Shown one piece after another: positions 20,320-62,483 of a stretch of 64,000 bases of DNA. Numbering within the stretch: position 1 is the stretch's first letter; each line of letters starts with the position of its first letter. The stretch spans positions 21,018,795-21,082,794 of the forward strand of contig NC_021676.1 of the NCBI RefSeq assembly GCF_000247815.1, given 5' to 3'. Source of the stretch: Ficedula albicollis. Taxonomy: Eukaryota; Chordata; Aves; Passeriformes; Muscicapidae. Both the position numbers and the translations under genes were made by a program. Below the pieces are notes generated by a model. That model ran no database searches and was not told the DNA's origin. It saw nothing but the letters and a program-made list of their open reading frames with translations.

Positions 20320-23300
20320 ATGCTGCTGCCACGCACCGCCAAGATGCTGACCACCAAGCAGCCCCGAGCGGGCAAGGTGGGCCCTGCTACAGAGAATGTC
20401 GACCCTGAGAAGGTGAGCACTGACCTGGGAGAGGGTTGGGGGGGGTTCCTGTGGGGCAGGACCACCATCTTCTAACAGCCTCTACTGCAGGAGGAGAGCT
20501 GTCATGCCAAGAGATCTTCGTCGTCCCCCCAGGGTGGGCCCAAGAAGAGATCAGCGTTTGGAGACATCACCAATGTGAGTGCTTCTGTGAGGGTGGAGGC
20601 TCTGGTGACCCCTGTGAGCCCCCCGTGGTGGGGGGGCTTGCCCCATGCCCATCAGGAAGAGAGGAGTCTCCCTGCAAGGCTGTATCTTGCTTTCCGCTGT
20701 GCAGCCCCTGTATGCCTTTGTTCTCACGCAAACAGGCTCGCAAGAACCAGGTGGTGGCAGGGAAGAAGGAGGCTGCGAAAGCTGCTCCTCCCAAGGCACA
20801 GAAGGCACATAATGCCTTGGGGGTGGCCAAGAACAATGAGATCAACCTAAAAAAGTGAGTAGCTGGGGGCAGGGGTTTGCTGCAAACTTGTCCCATGGGG
20901 ACAAGTAGTAGAGGCTTCCCTTGGGGGATGGAGGCTGAGCCAGATGCGGGAGGGAACCAGTGTATCTACCATAAATGGCATCAGGCTGTGGCACGGGAGG
21001 GTTAGGATGGGTATTAGGAAAAATTTCCTCCCCCAAAGGGCTCTCTGGCCCTGGCTGCCCAGGACAGTTGCAGAGTCACCTTCCATAAAAAAAGTCCTAA
21101 TAGTCATTTAAAAGTCATATGGATGTGGCAGTGGGGGGCATGGCAGTGCTGGGGGAACTGTTGTCCTCAATATCTTTAAAGATCTTTTCCAACCTAAGTG
21201 GTTCTAAGAGTCTGTGGGGATATTTTAGGGGTGGTTTTGTCCTTTCCTGGAATGCCCCTTTCAACCGAGAAATTTAGTCTTCTCCCAGCAATGATTTACA
21301 CTCTTGTCCTTCCCAGGCCAACCAAGAAAACTCCCCCAACAGAGCCCAAAGTGAATCCTGGGCCAGAGAAGCCGGTGTCTGTGCAGGAACCAAAGCCCCC
21401 TGAGGAGAGGGTAGGGACCCTGGGCTGCAGCACTGCTCTGTGGCTGCCACTGGTGGTACTGGGGCATGAGGCAGTGCTCGGGGCCTTGGAGAGACTTCAG
21501 CCAGGTGATGGAAAGCTGGCGAGGGGAGCAAAGTGTATCACCACCTTCCTTCAAGAATCCTCCCCCGGGAAAGGGTGGGGCAGGGACTGCGGGGTGACGA
21601 GGGCAGGTGGGAAAAGGGGGGGACAGCCTTGCCCCGACGGGGGGACCGGCACCCACAGGGCCTCCCCCTCACTGCCGCCTCTCCCGTGCCAGCAGGTGCC
21701 AGCAGTGGAGGACATCGACAAAGAGCAGCTGGGTGACCCCTACGCCAACGCAGAGTATGCCAAGGAGATCTTTGAATACATGCGGGAAAGAGAGGTGGGT
21801 GATGTCTGCCCAGGGGTGACAGCCCTGTCCAGGGCAGGAGTGGCTGGGGGGAGGGCCACTGACTGCCCAGGGGCCCTGACCACCTGGCAGGGTAAGAAGG
21901 GGCTTGTTTGAGGGTGGGCATGTCTGCCCTGTCCCTGACAGCTGGCTCTTTGGCAGGAAAAATTCTTGCTTCCTGACTACATGGAGAAGCAGACAGACAT
22001 CAGTGGGGACATGCGTGCCATCCTTGTGGACTGGATGGTGGAGGTGCAGGTGAGAGGGCGCAGCTCTGGCACACCTCCGTGTGCTGGCAGAGGCTCCTGT
22101 GAGCGCTGCCAGGGCTGAGCTGATCCCCCCTGTGTGGGCCAGGGGCCAGGCTGCATCCCTGCCCCACGGGCACCCCGGCCTCTGTGAGGGCTGGGCAGGC
22201 CAGACTTGTGTCTGACACTCCGTCCTGACCCCTGCTCTCATTCTTGCAGGAGAACTTTGAGCTGAACCATGAGACGTTGTACCTGGCCGTGAAGCTGGTG
22301 GACCACTACCTGGTGGAGGTGGTGAGCGCGAGGGAGAAGCTGCAGCTCATCGGCTCCACTGCCATCCTCATTGCCTCCAAATTTGAGGTGACTCGTTGTG
22401 TGCTGGCCTGGGGTGCAGGGGCAGAGGGGTTGTGCCTCTATGGTCTCTGTGGGGTTTTGGAGAAGGCCAGGCCACTGCCTTGAGAGCTGCCAGGGTGGCC
22501 TATCTGTAGTGCTCCTCCTTCCCATCCCAAGGCTGTGAAGGCAGTCGTGATGGGTTACAGTCGTGCCTGGTGTCACTGCAGAACCAGCTTCTCTCTGCTC
22601 TGCACACACCACCAGGATAGCAGTCGTGATGGGTTTAACCTGTGCCTGGTGTCACTGCAGAACCAGCTTCTCTCTGCTCTGCACACACCACCAGGATACC
22701 TTAGTCTGCCTAATACAGGCATGGACCTCAAGTCAAGGGTTGGAGGAGTATGGACATGACAGAAGTCCTGCAGGCTGTTAACAGTCCTTGCTGAGCCCAG
22801 CAGCACGTGAACACCTAGAGGGCCAGTGGGATGGCTAGCATCTCCTGGGTGAGGCCAGGATGAGCCCCACGGGGTGCTGAGCAGCTGTGCCCCTACAGGA
22901 GCGGTGCCCACCATGTGTGGATGACTTCCTCTATATCTGTGATGATGCCTACAAGCGGGAGGAGCTGATTGCCATGGAGATGAGCATCCTCAGCACCCTC
23001 AAGTTCGACATCAACATCCCCATCCCCTACCGCTTCCTGCGGCGCTTTGCCAAGGTGAGTGCGCTGGGAGGGTGGGCTGGGGGCCCCAGGCACCCCTTCT
23101 GCTGGCTCCGGGCCACAGTGTCTTGCATCAACGGGGCTTCAGGCTCCCAGCTGGCAGCAAGGAAACTCCGTCCAGGTCCCCTCAGGAAGGTTGAGGGGTG
23201 CGAGGATGGTGGCCCGTGATGGCTGGGAGCGTGGGATCCCTGTCCTGTGCCCCAGAGACAGCACTCTGGGTCCCAAAAAGGCTGGGAAGGGGAGCAGCAT

Positions 23301-23972
23301 TGCTCCCAAGGCTGAGCCTTTCCCTGCCCCCCGCCGCAGTGTGCCCGTGCCAGCATGGAGACGCTGACGCTGGCCCGGTTCCTCTGCGAGATGACCCTGC
23401 AGGAGTACGACTACGCCCGCGAGAGCCCCTCCAAGCTGGCTGCCAGCTGCCTGCTGCTGGCACTCACCATGAAGAACCTTGGGGGCTGGGTGAGTACTGC
23501 CCGATTCAGAGTACTGTCCCTGCCGAGCCTCCCTGGGAGGCAATGCACGAGGGAGGGTTGTGATCAGATTTGGGTGCTGGACAGGGGAGATGGTGGCTGG
23601 ACTGTCACCGAGAGGACTCGGCTTAGCCCTGCTGTCCCCTTGCAGACCCCCACACTGCAGTACTACAGTGGGTACAATGCCCAGGAGCTGCACCCCCTGG
23701 TGAAGAGGCTGAATTTCCTGCTCACGTACCAGCCCTGCGACAAGCTGAACGCTGTGCGCAGCAAGTACTCGCACAGGTGAGTGACACACCTGGGGGTGAC
23801 ACCACCAGCGTGCACCCCGGGGCTCTGCAGGGAGCTGGGAGCACTGCTGGCTGGCTGGGAGGGCCGTGGCTGTGCTCTAAGACAACATGTTCCTTCCAGG
23901 GTCTTCTTTGAGGTTGCCAAAGTCACCCCCATGGACATGCTCAAGCTCGAGGAGACACTCACTAGCTCCTAG
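20320..23972 (+). CDS. CCNB3: CCNB3, G2/mitotic cyclin B3, complete
   Basis: The eleven coding exons are 20320-20412, 20491-20574, 20736-20854, 21317-21410, 21696-21794, 21957-22049, 22250-22387, 22899-23054, 23340-23489, 23646-23776 and 23900-23972. They total 1,230 bp (409 residues) and are in frame throughout. The N-terminus MLLP, the destruction box RSAFGDITN (about residues 51-59) and the motif MRAILVDWMVEV opening the first cyclin box identify a B-type cyclin. The end VFFEVAKVTPMDMLKLEE is specific to cyclin B3. Cyclin B3 activates CDK1 (and CDK2) and promotes anaphase and female meiosis. The short linker between destruction box and cyclin boxes shows the compact vertebrate form, without the giant exon of placental mammals. 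Exon 5 has a tandem CAGCAG acceptor. Exons 8-11 recur in the adjacent duplicate. Confidence 0.97.
20985..21216 (+). mobile_element. CR1-type LINE 3' fragment in CCNB3 intron 3
   Basis: The sequence contains GGGTTAGGATGGGTATTAGG, AAAATTTCCTCCCCCAAAGG, a CCTGGCTGCCCAGGACAGT block and the terminal AAAGATCTTTTCCAACCTAA. These are the hallmarks of the 3' end of chicken-repeat-1 elements in sense orientation. It is a truncated, non-coding remnant. Confidence 0.85.
22541..22698. repeat. 79-bp tandem duplication in CCNB3 intron 7
   Basis: GCAGTCGTGATGGGTT begins at 22541 and again at 22620. Both copies continue through TGTCACTGCAGAACCAGCTT to the CACCAGGAT end, with a few differences (TACAGTCG versus TAACCTG). 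The second copy overlaps the start of the 1,542-bp duplication at 22673. Confidence 0.85.
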
Positions 23973-24097
23973 CCCTACTCTGTGAATAAGCCTGTAAATA
24001 ATGGGGTACCCTCAAGCAGGGTGGTACCGTGTACATAAGTAATTTTAACTGAGGAAAAGGTGGGGAGGGGATGAAAAAAAAGTCATGTGTAACTGTT

Positions 24098-24103
24098 AAT
24101 AAA
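24098..24103 (+). terminator. Polyadenylation signal AATAAA of CCNB3
   Basis: A canonical AATAAA lies 126 bp after the stop codon, within GTTAATAAAATATC. The duplicate copy has the same signal at 25640-25645. Confidence 0.85.
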
Positions 24104-24440
24104 ATATCTTTGTTGTACATTCTGGCACTGGAGACTGAGCCCAGTGCTGTACGTCCCCTTGTTGTGATGAGACAGGGCGAGAGCAAGCTGATGGATGCAG
24201 AGCAGGAAGCTCAGTCTGCTCTGCACACACCACCAGGATACCTTAGTCTGCCTAATACAGGCATGGACCTCAAGTCAAGGGCTGGAGGAGTATGGACATG
24301 ACAGAAGTCCTGCAGGCTGTTAACAGTCCTTGCTGAGCCCAGCAGCACGTGAACACCTAGAGGGCCAGTGGGATGGCTAGCATCTCCTGGGTGAGGCCAG
24401 GATGAGCCCCACGGGGTGCTGAGCAGCTGTGCCCCTACAG

Positions 24441-25514
24441 GAGCGGTGCCCACCATGTGTGGATGACTTCCTCTATATCTGTGATGATGCCTACAAGCGG
24501 GAGGAGCTGATTGCCATGGAGATGAGCATCCTCAGCACCCTCAAGTTCGACATCAACATCCCCATCCCCTACCGCTTCCTGCGGCGCTTTGCCAAGGTGA
24601 GTGCGCTGGGAGGGTGGGCTGGGGGCCCCAGGCACCCCTTCTGCTGGCTCCGGGCCACAGTGTCTTGCATCAACGGGGCTTCAGGCTCCCAGCTGGCAGC
24701 AAGGAAACTCCGTCCAGGTCCCCTCAGGAAGGTTGAGGGGTGCGAGGATGGTGGCCCGTGATGGCTGGGAGCGTGGGATCCCTGTCCTGTGCCCCAGAGA
24801 CAGCACTCTGGGTCCCAAAAAGGCTGGGAAGGGGAGCAGCATTGCTCCCAAGGCTGAGCCTTTCCCTGCCCCCCGCCGCAGTGTGCCCGTGCCAGCATGG
24901 AGACGCTGACGCTGGCCCGGTTCCTCTGCGAGATGACCCTGCAGGAGTACGACTACGCCCGCGAGAGCCCCTCCAAGCTGGCTGCCAGCTGCCTGCTGCT
25001 GGCACTCACCATGAAGAACCTTGGGGGCTGGGTGAGTACTGCCCGATTCAGAGTACTGTCCCTGCCGAGCCTCCCTGGGAGGCAATGCACGAGGGAGGGT
25101 TGTGATCAGATTTGGGTGCTGGACAGGGGAGATGGTGGCTGGACTGTCACCGAGAGGACTCGGCTTAGCCCTGCTGTCCCCTTGCAGACCCCCACACTGC
25201 AGTACTACAGTGGGTACAATGCCCAGGAGCTGCACCCCCTGGTGAAGAGGCTGAATTTCCTGCTCACGTACCAGCCCTGCGACAAGCTGAACGCTGTGCG
25301 CAGCAAGTACTCGCACAGGTGAGTGACACACCTGGGGGTGACACCACCAGCGTGCACCCCGGGGCTCTGCAGGGAGCTGGGAGCACTGCTGGCTGGCTGG
25401 GAGGGCCGTGGCTGTGCTCTAAGACAACATGTTCCTTCCAGGGTCTTCTTTGAGGTTGCCAAAGTCACCCCCATGGACATGCTCAAGCTCGAGGAGACAC
25501 TCACTAGCTCCTAG
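24441..25514 (+). pseudogene. CCNB3: Duplicate of CCNB3 exons 8-11 (no 5' exons)
   Basis: Exons 24441-24596, 24882-25031, 25188-25318 and 25442-25514 repeat the last 169 codons of cyclin B3 plus the stop, with identical protein sequence and intact splice sites. There is no start exon, so it cannot be an independent cyclin gene. If the duplication is real, exon 7 could splice to either copy of exon 8 and make the same protein. If it is an assembly error, this entry disappears. I favour the second. Confidence 0.85.
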
Positions 25515-25756
25515 CCCTACTCTGTGAATAAGCCTGTAAATAATGGGGTACCCTCAAGCAGGGTGGTACCGTGTACATAAGTAATTTTAACTGAGGAAAA
25601 GGTGGGGAGGGGATGAAAAAAAAGTCATGTGTAACTGTTAATAAAATATCTTTGTTGTACATTCTGGCACTGGAGACTGAGCCCAGTGCTGTACGTCCCC
25701 TTGTTGTGATGAGACAGGGCGAGAGCAAGCTGATGGATGCAGAGCAGGAAGCTCAG

Positions 25757-26192
25757 GGATGAAGGCTGGCAAGGTACTCCCCATTCTCCCCACCCCTCAC
25801 CTTCCCCTTAGTAATGACACTATGCGAGCAGCAGCAATGAGATTCTTCTCTCCAAATATTTACACAGCATCAATACCCATGTGGAGAAGGGGAAACTGCT
25901 TTGGCTCCAGCTTGAGCACACAGAGGGTGGCCCCAGCTCCTAGAGTGACCCTGATGGGGCTGGACCCGTGGTCAGACCACATCACCTATCGGGTCAGGCC
26001 TCTGCTTCAGCCTCTCCAGCCCCAGAGGCTGGGGGAGAAGCAGTGGCTCCAGGGACACTGGGGACAGACAGTTAAAGCGAGGCAAGCGGGGGGGGCTCCG
26101 TACATTTGGGGCAGGGGCAGGGACCTGTTCCCCCACCCAACCCCTGTTCCCTGGGGGCAGCACACACCCAGCACCCGGGCTGGGCTGCTGCC
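25757..26192. other. Convergent intergenic gap and 3' UTR of the DGKK-type gene
   Basis: Only 678 bp separate the stop codons of the second CCNB3 copy (+) and the kinase (-), so their 3' UTRs abut or overlap. No clear AATAAA was found on the minus strand here, and no other gene was recognised. Confidence 0.5.
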
Positions 26193-46737
<20,545 letters not shown>

Positions 46738-47460
46738 CGCGCTCACGCATCGCCGCCCCGCACAGACGGGTGCGCGGGCCCGCACGCACCCGGCACGCAC
46801 AGCCCGGGCGCGGGCACGCGCACGCGCACCGCCGCCATGCACACGCGTGTGCACCCGCTCACACGTGCACGGGCGGGCGCGGCTCGGGCGTGGGCGTGCA
46901 CGAGAGGATGCTCCCCTCACACAGGTACATGCATGCGCGTGGGAGAGCACAGGCATCGCCGCAGTGCACCTGCGTGTGCACCACCCGCGTGGGCAGGGCC
47001 AGCGCAGGCACAGGCAGCCCCGCCACACGTGTGCGCCGTCCACACCGGCGCGTGCACGAGCAGGGACGTGCGCGGTTTCCGTGTCCGTATCTGCGGTCCC
47101 AGACCACACGCACAAGCCTCCACACCCCAGGCATGGCAAAGCGCACGCACCACATGCACGCACATAGATGCGTGCGGGCGTGGTGAGCACAGGCACTGCC
47201 ACCGTGCGCGTATTTGTGCATTCCCCACACGGACAAGGGCTGGCACGGGTGAGCACTCACACCGTGGCCACACACATTTCTGTGCACATGGCCACATGCA
47301 CCCCCCAGGCACGGGTGAGCGTGGGTACCATTGCCATGCAGCCCTATGGGCATGCGGTGACACACGGAGGCATGGCCGAGCACACACACAGACGCCTCCA
47401 CACTTACTTTACACACACCTCCACGTGCACAGGAACATGCTGGCAGCCCAGAGAGCCACA
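46738..47460. repeat. Alternating purine-pyrimidine, CpG/CpA-rich degenerate repeat
   Basis: The stretch is dominated by GCACACGCG, GTGCACACG, CACGTGCACG and similar alternating words, with many CpG in the left half. There is no fixed unit length. Such DNA has high Z-DNA potential. Open frames through it have Cys/Ala/His/Arg-biased composition and are not considered genes. Confidence 0.65.
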
Positions 47461-47494
47461 CATGTGCTGAGTGCATCCCCAGCAGTGTGGGCAG

Positions 47495-47920
47495 CAGGGT
47501 GAGGGAGAGAGCTTGTCCCCATCTGCTCTGCTATGCTCTGGTGAGATGCCCAGGTTTGCTGGCTCCAGTTCTGGGGTCTCCAGCACAAGCAGGATGTGGT
47601 GCTGGTAGAGCAGGTCAAGAGGAGACCACAGAGATGCTCCAAGGGCTGAAAACATCTACTGTGGAGACAGGCTGTGAGATGCGGGGTTGTTCAGCCTGGA
47701 GAAAACAAGGCTCTGGGGACACCTTAAAGTAGCATTTCAATATATCAAGGGGGTTCCAAAAGGAATGTTTTTCACAGGGCATGCTGAGACAGGACAAGGG
47801 GCAACAGTTTTAAAGTGGCGTATAGTGTGTTTGGGTTAGACAGAAAGAGGAAATCCTTTTTCACGGGGGTGGCGAGGCACTGGCCTGGTTGCCCAGAGAA
47901 AGCTGTGGCTGTGCGTGTTG
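47495..47920 (+). mobile_element. CR1-type LINE 3' fragment, about 420 bp
   Basis: The sequence contains GGTTGTTCAGCCTGGAGAAA, GGCTCTGGGGACACCTTAAA, GGCAACAGTTTTAAAGTGG and GGCACTGGCCTGGTTGCCCA in the order typical of CR1 3' ends. It is a sense-strand degenerate copy between SHROOM4 and the kinase gene. Confidence 0.88.
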
Positions 47921-48689
47921 AGCACACACACGTGCACGCACACAGGGGGGTATGCCACCAAACAGCCCACGTCTAGGCAGAGAGGGTCCAGCCTCACTTT
48001 CCACCCCACCACGTCCCATGGGCCCCTGTCCTCATCTGTCACCCACTGCTGCTCTGGGCTCTCCATGCTGGCAGAGCCCCATATCCCTTCCTTCCTGCTG
48101 GGCCAGGCTGTCCCAGCCCAGGAACAGGGAGAGCTCTCTTGTCCCTTCCCAATGCATGGCTTTCCCTTTTGGGCTGTAATGGACTGTGGGAGTGAGCGTG
48201 GCCTACTATGGGGTTTGGGCTTTTATGCTCCAGGATTCCCCATCTCCCACATGTGGCAGGGATCTCTCATTAAAGCATCATACCTACCATGTCCTCATCC
48301 TTCCCTAGCTCAGGTGTATGGGATATCGTGGGACAGATCCAGGATCTGTAAAATGAAGAGATCATCGCGACGGTGAGACAGACAGGGCTGGGGGCTACCC
48401 CACCTTTGTGGGTTCTGTTTGCCACTCTGAGAGACTTAGGACCCTGAATACTATGATGGGCCTGCATCTCCTCTGGGGTCTCATGAAGGGCTCCCCAGGA
48501 CACTCCATGCCACAGCCACATCCAGCACTGAGGGTCCCTGTAACCAGCAACCTGTCCATGCTGCCATGCCTTGGGCCGTGGTCCTGCCTGGCACAGCTGG
48601 ACCTGCCTGGAGGGGCAGTGGGGTTTTGAAGGGGTCATGGGGCACAGTTTCCCTGTGCCTGGAGTTATCCATATGCAAGGGCTTGCACA

Positions 48690-48690
<1 letters not shown>
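47921..48690. other. Intergenic unique sequence
   Basis: No exon, RNA or repeat family was recognised in this stretch between the CR1 fragment and the second alternating repeat. Confidence 0.5.
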
Positions 48691-50123
<1,433 letters not shown>

Positions 50124-50240
50124 CGGGCACCGCCTGGCACTACTCGGCACCACCGAGCACCACCGGGCACCACCCAGCACTACTCGGCACCACCGAGCAC
50201 CACCGGGCACCACCCAGCACCACCCGGCACCACCCTGCCG
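50124..50240. repeat. CACCACCGGGCACCACCCAG-type minisatellite
   Basis: Repeated CACCACCGAGCAC, CACCACCGGGCAC and CACCCAGCACTACTCGG words recur with a period of about 60 bp built from 10-bp subunits, immediately right of poly-G. Confidence 0.8.
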
Positions 50241-51986
50241 TGCCGCCGTGAACCGGGGCACCCCGGAACACGCTCAGCAGCAGCAGCATGGAGACATCCC
50301 CCCGGGCACGGCCACTCCCTCTCCAGGGCTGCCCCAAAAGCTCTGGCAGCTGTGCCCGGGCAGATTGCCAGGGAAAACGCTGTATCCACCACCCAAGTGC
50401 TGTGACCCCTGCGTGCATCCCGGGGGAACGGTGCGGGCACTGCCCCGTGCCCCAGCTCAGCCTAGGAGCACTGGGTGCAGAGCACACCCTACCCACAGCT
50501 GTACTTCAGGTGCCCCCTGTGCCACGGGGGCATTCAGCTCCCAAGAGCTTGCCAAGCCGTGGTTCATCCCAGCTGGAGCAATTACCCCCTCCCCACTCCG
50601 GTGCCACTTATTGGGACACAGGGACAAACCATGCAAGACACAGCTGGGACAAATGTGCAGCTCCTGCTGCTGCTTTACTGTTAGAGATACAATGGCATAC
50701 AGCAACACGCAGGTGCTGGCAGCTCCTCTAGCACAGAGCCCTGTGCAGGGCTGCTGAACCCCATCATGAGAGCAGTATGGCCCCCAAGGGGTGCAGTCTT
50801 TGGTCCTAGCAATGATCCCGGGAGTGGCTGAGATGGAGGGAATGTTGAGGACCCCGCTCCTGCCAGGCACCATCCCACAGTACAGCCAAGCAGGTGTGGG
50901 GTGTAGTGTTTAACAGGCTAAGGGTAGCCCAGAGCAGGGTCAGCAACACAGGGAGCTGCTGCTGGAGCACACAGGCAGGCATGGATGCTGCCTGAACCCT
51001 GGGCTGGGCTGTCCAGCTATGGGGCACCCCAAAGTGCTACAGCCCACCCGCCTCCCCAAAACGTCCACCCCCCTGCCCAAAGCTCCTGCTAGTTGCATTA
51101 AACCCCTGTGCAAAATCAGTATGAAGGCACCTGCTCATGCAATGGAAACAGGTGGACAGTGGTGGGGGTGAGATCGAAGTGCTATTTGTGCCTGTTGCAG
51201 CACAAAGGGGACAGGTACCCCATTTTGTCCTTAAGGTGTTTTTTCCTCTATTAATCGCTCCTGGTGTTGAGCTAGAAGCTAGAGGTGAGGGCTGGATGAG
51301 GCCCGGTTGTCTCCCTGCCCACAGCAGTGGTGACAGAGAGCAGCTGCAGGCCTCCATGTCCTGGTCCCAGAATGCCATGCCCTGGCAGGGCACCATCCCA
51401 GGACACAGGGACACAGCACCTACCAGTACTCACCTCGGCACCCCGCGTCCCTCAGCCAGCAGGGAGTGGGTTAAGAACCCGTGCCTGGGGCCATTGTTTC
51501 TGACACAATGGGGAGGAAGAGGATGCTGGGGCTGAAATTCCTTCAGCTCCCACTGGACAGACGGACATAGCTGGACAAACAGGCATGACAGAGGGTGAGC
51601 GTGATTTAACCCTTTCAGGTGCTGCGTGAATAGTAGCTGGGGGGTGTTTTAAGGCATGTGGTGTGGCACCAGATACAAGACAGGCACTGGTGTCCAGGAG
51701 AAGTTGGAGGGACCTTGTGGGCACAGAAAGACCCATGAGAGTGGGTAGCATCATCCATCCATCTGGTCTTGCTGAGTGGCCAGAGCCCACGACAGCTCTG
51801 TGGCACAAGAGCCCCTGTCAGCACCTGTACTGGCAACCCCTCCCCTGCTCTGTTAATCAGAAAAATAAATAAAAGGCAGGGGCTGGACAGATGGGCAGAC
51901 ACAGGGAGAGCCCACAAGGGGCTGGACCTGCTTTGGCAGCAAGCTGGTATCACAGCCAGCATCCTGGAGGGAGGCTGGGCAGGGGG
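50241..51986 (-). other. Region 3' of SHROOM4 (3' UTR and intergenic)
   Basis: It lies downstream of the SHROOM4 stop codon on the minus strand. No clear minus-strand AATAAA was identified. An AATAAATAAA at about 51865 is on the opposite strand. No other gene was recognised. Confidence 0.45.
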
Positions 51987-59889
<7,903 letters not shown>

Positions 59890-61539
59890 CTGGGTGACAG
59901 AGAGGGGCGTCAAGGGGGGGCACGGCCCAAAGAATATCCCAGGGCGTGTTCTACAGCCACCGCGTGTCGGAGGAGAAAGAGGCTTCAGAGAAGGTGCCTG
60001 AGCCCCAGGCACCACAGAGGGATCTGCGGGGCCAGACTCTCCCCCTTCTCTGGTCACATGAATTTCTGAGCAAGGGAATCGGGAGGGGGGAGAAAGAAAA
60101 ATGTCCCATCCCAGCAGATTCCCCTGCAGGCACAGGCAGCACAAGGGCCCTTTGTCCCGTGTGGATGCCAGCCCCCTGCACTACTTCCAACCCCACATTG
60201 AGCCTGTCTGGGCACCCGTGGTGATTTTGATGCCCAAAGGATGCCATCCCACCCTATGTGCCCATAGGAGACGACAGTAGGGTAAGTACTGAACCCCGGC
60301 ACCTCCCTGACACCCGTGGCCAAAATGAACCTGGCACCCCGTACTGCTGTGCTTAGAGGAAGCAGGGCCCTGGTGCTGCCAGCACCCCGGCCCATGCCCT
60401 CTGGCCTTGCTGGTAGGTGCAGTCCTGGCAGCCCTAGGACAAGCAGTGCCCAGCTGCACTAGGCAGACTGCCCACTGCCAACACTAATCTCTGTCCATCC
60501 TGCCATGCACTGGCCAGAGATCGCCCAGTCCACATCACAGGGCTGGCACGTGACTGGAGCTGCTGCTGCATGGTGGCAGTAGCACAAGGCACGCAGGTGC
60601 ATGGGGCAGGACCTGGGGTGCTCCATGCCCAGCATGGATGTGGCAAGACCCTATAGGGGTAGGGCAGAGCTATCCTGGTACCACGCTGGGGCTCCTGCAC
60701 CCACCCAGGCCTGGCCAAGGAATAAGCTCTGCTCACAGCACCTGCAGGGCCCGCCAGGGCAGCAGCCAGGCCCCAGTGCCAGGGAGCACACATGGCTTCC
60801 TAGCAGATCAGTCACTGTGCATGTGTCCCCGGGCACCACTTCCCAGCCCTACTGCCAGGCAGGCCTCAGGGGGCATTCCACTACCACTGGACAAAATGTC
60901 ACCTTAGGAGGGAGGAAGACAGGGGCAGCCAAGCCTCCTGCCCAACGCACCACTGCCCCATGGCCCTGCCTGGCACAGCTGTGCCCAAAACCGACAGCTC
61001 TCCCATTTTTTCAGGGATCTTAGTACTGCAATGCCATGCCTAGGCTGGGCACAGTCTGTGAGGGCTCCCAGTCGTACCATGCAGTCGGTGGAGCACCCGG
61101 CTTCACCCTCTGCCACGCTGCTGCCCACCACTGGGCACTAGCAGAGCATGCAAGGCAGGCTGCACCTGCACCTTGGTCCTCAAGCCGAGCCACATGCCCA
61201 CCCAGTCCTGCCTGCCATGGGGGTGAGTCAGTGGTGAAAGGTGTCCCCACTGCTGCAGGACACCACCAGGTCTGCACCCATGTCTGGGCCATCACATGCA
61301 TCAGGATGGACAGACTCAGTCCCGGCATCACTCACCAGGAGCTAAATTTGGCACAAACAGCCACTTGTTCTGCCTTTGCTGCCAGTGAACTCAGCACTGG
61401 CAGCCAAACCCCACTGCCAGCTGCCCTGCCTGGCTGAGCCAGCCCAGGACACTTCCCTGGGCAGCAGATGGCTCACGGGAATATCTGTCTGTCTCAGGAG
61501 AAACCTGTCTTAGGAGTTACAACCAGAACAGTGCCAGAG
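59890..61539. other. SHROOM4 intron 1, no recognised feature
   Basis: This is intronic sequence upstream (minus strand) of the PDZ exon. I searched it for the N-terminal Shroom PDZ exon and found no convincing candidate. Only an interrupted repeat-free, moderately GC-rich sequence is seen. Confidence 0.5.
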
Positions 61540-61759
61540 CTGCGCCCACCCTGCCCCACACCAACCTCCCTCCTTGCCCCCGACGTGCTCGGGGAAGCCT
61601 GCGCCGGAGGGCGTTCGCAGCGCCATGGAACGCTTAGTAGCGCGTGTGAGCAGCGCCGTGGGACTCTGCCACAGGAAGGGATCCCGCCCGGAGTGGGCTC
61701 GGAGGCCAGGCTCTGTCACGGAGCGCGGGGACGCCCTTCCCCTTCGCGGCCCGCGCCCG

Positions 61760-61820
<61 letters not shown>
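61760..61820. other. Poly-C run, 61 bp
   Basis: This homopolymer in the CpG-rich block is a probable artefact or over-called C tract of the same kind as the poly-G runs, on the opposite strand. Confidence 0.8.
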
Positions 61821-61821
<1 letters not shown>

Positions 61822-62333
61822 AGCCGCAGGCGGGGCCGGCCCCTCTCCGCCCACACCTCGGCCGGCCGCAGCGGCGGAGTGCTGGTCCCGGGGGACCCTC
61901 CGCTGCGTGCACAGAGCGCTGGAACAAGCCCCTTTTGTCTGCCGAGCACACGCGGTGACGGCGTGTCCGTGGGAGCGCGGGGGCCGACACCCCGCGGCCC
62001 GCAAGCCAACCCCCTCCTCAAAAGTGGCGAGGAACATCGCCGGGACCTCCCACCCCCTCCCGCGGCAACCGGCGGAGCCACGGGAAGCCGCCAGCCCGAA
62101 GGCCGGCAGCGAGTCGGGGCGCGGGCAGTTACTGCCTCGTCTCCCGCCCGGCTCCCCGCCCGCCGGCGGTGCCCCCCCAGGCTCCCCGCCCGCCGGCGGT
62201 GCCACCTCAGGCCGCGGCACTGGGACCGGAGCCACTTTTCCAGCTCCCCCAGCCAGACCGCGCTGCCCGCGTCCCGCCGAGGGCGTGGAACGGCCCGGGG
62301 GCGCAGTCAGCCCGGCTCGAGGCGGCGAGCAGC

Positions 62334-62483
<150 letters not shown>

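Larger units (their letters stand above)
22673..25756. repeat. 1,542-bp direct tandem duplication of the CCNB3 3' end
   Basis: Copy 1 is 22673-24214 and copy 2 is 24215-25756, directly adjacent. Offsets are exactly 1,542 bp for all exons, introns, the stop codon and AATAAA. The only difference I found is T at 22740 versus C at 24282. Such identity across introns suggests either a very recent duplication or a haplotype/assembly false duplication. The latter is favoured because similar structures occur elsewhere in the window. Confidence 0.95.

Noticed and set aside
24441..25514. A second, independent cyclin B gene
   Set aside because: It has only exons 8-11, no start, and is a copy identical in protein sequence to the adjacent CCNB3 3' end.
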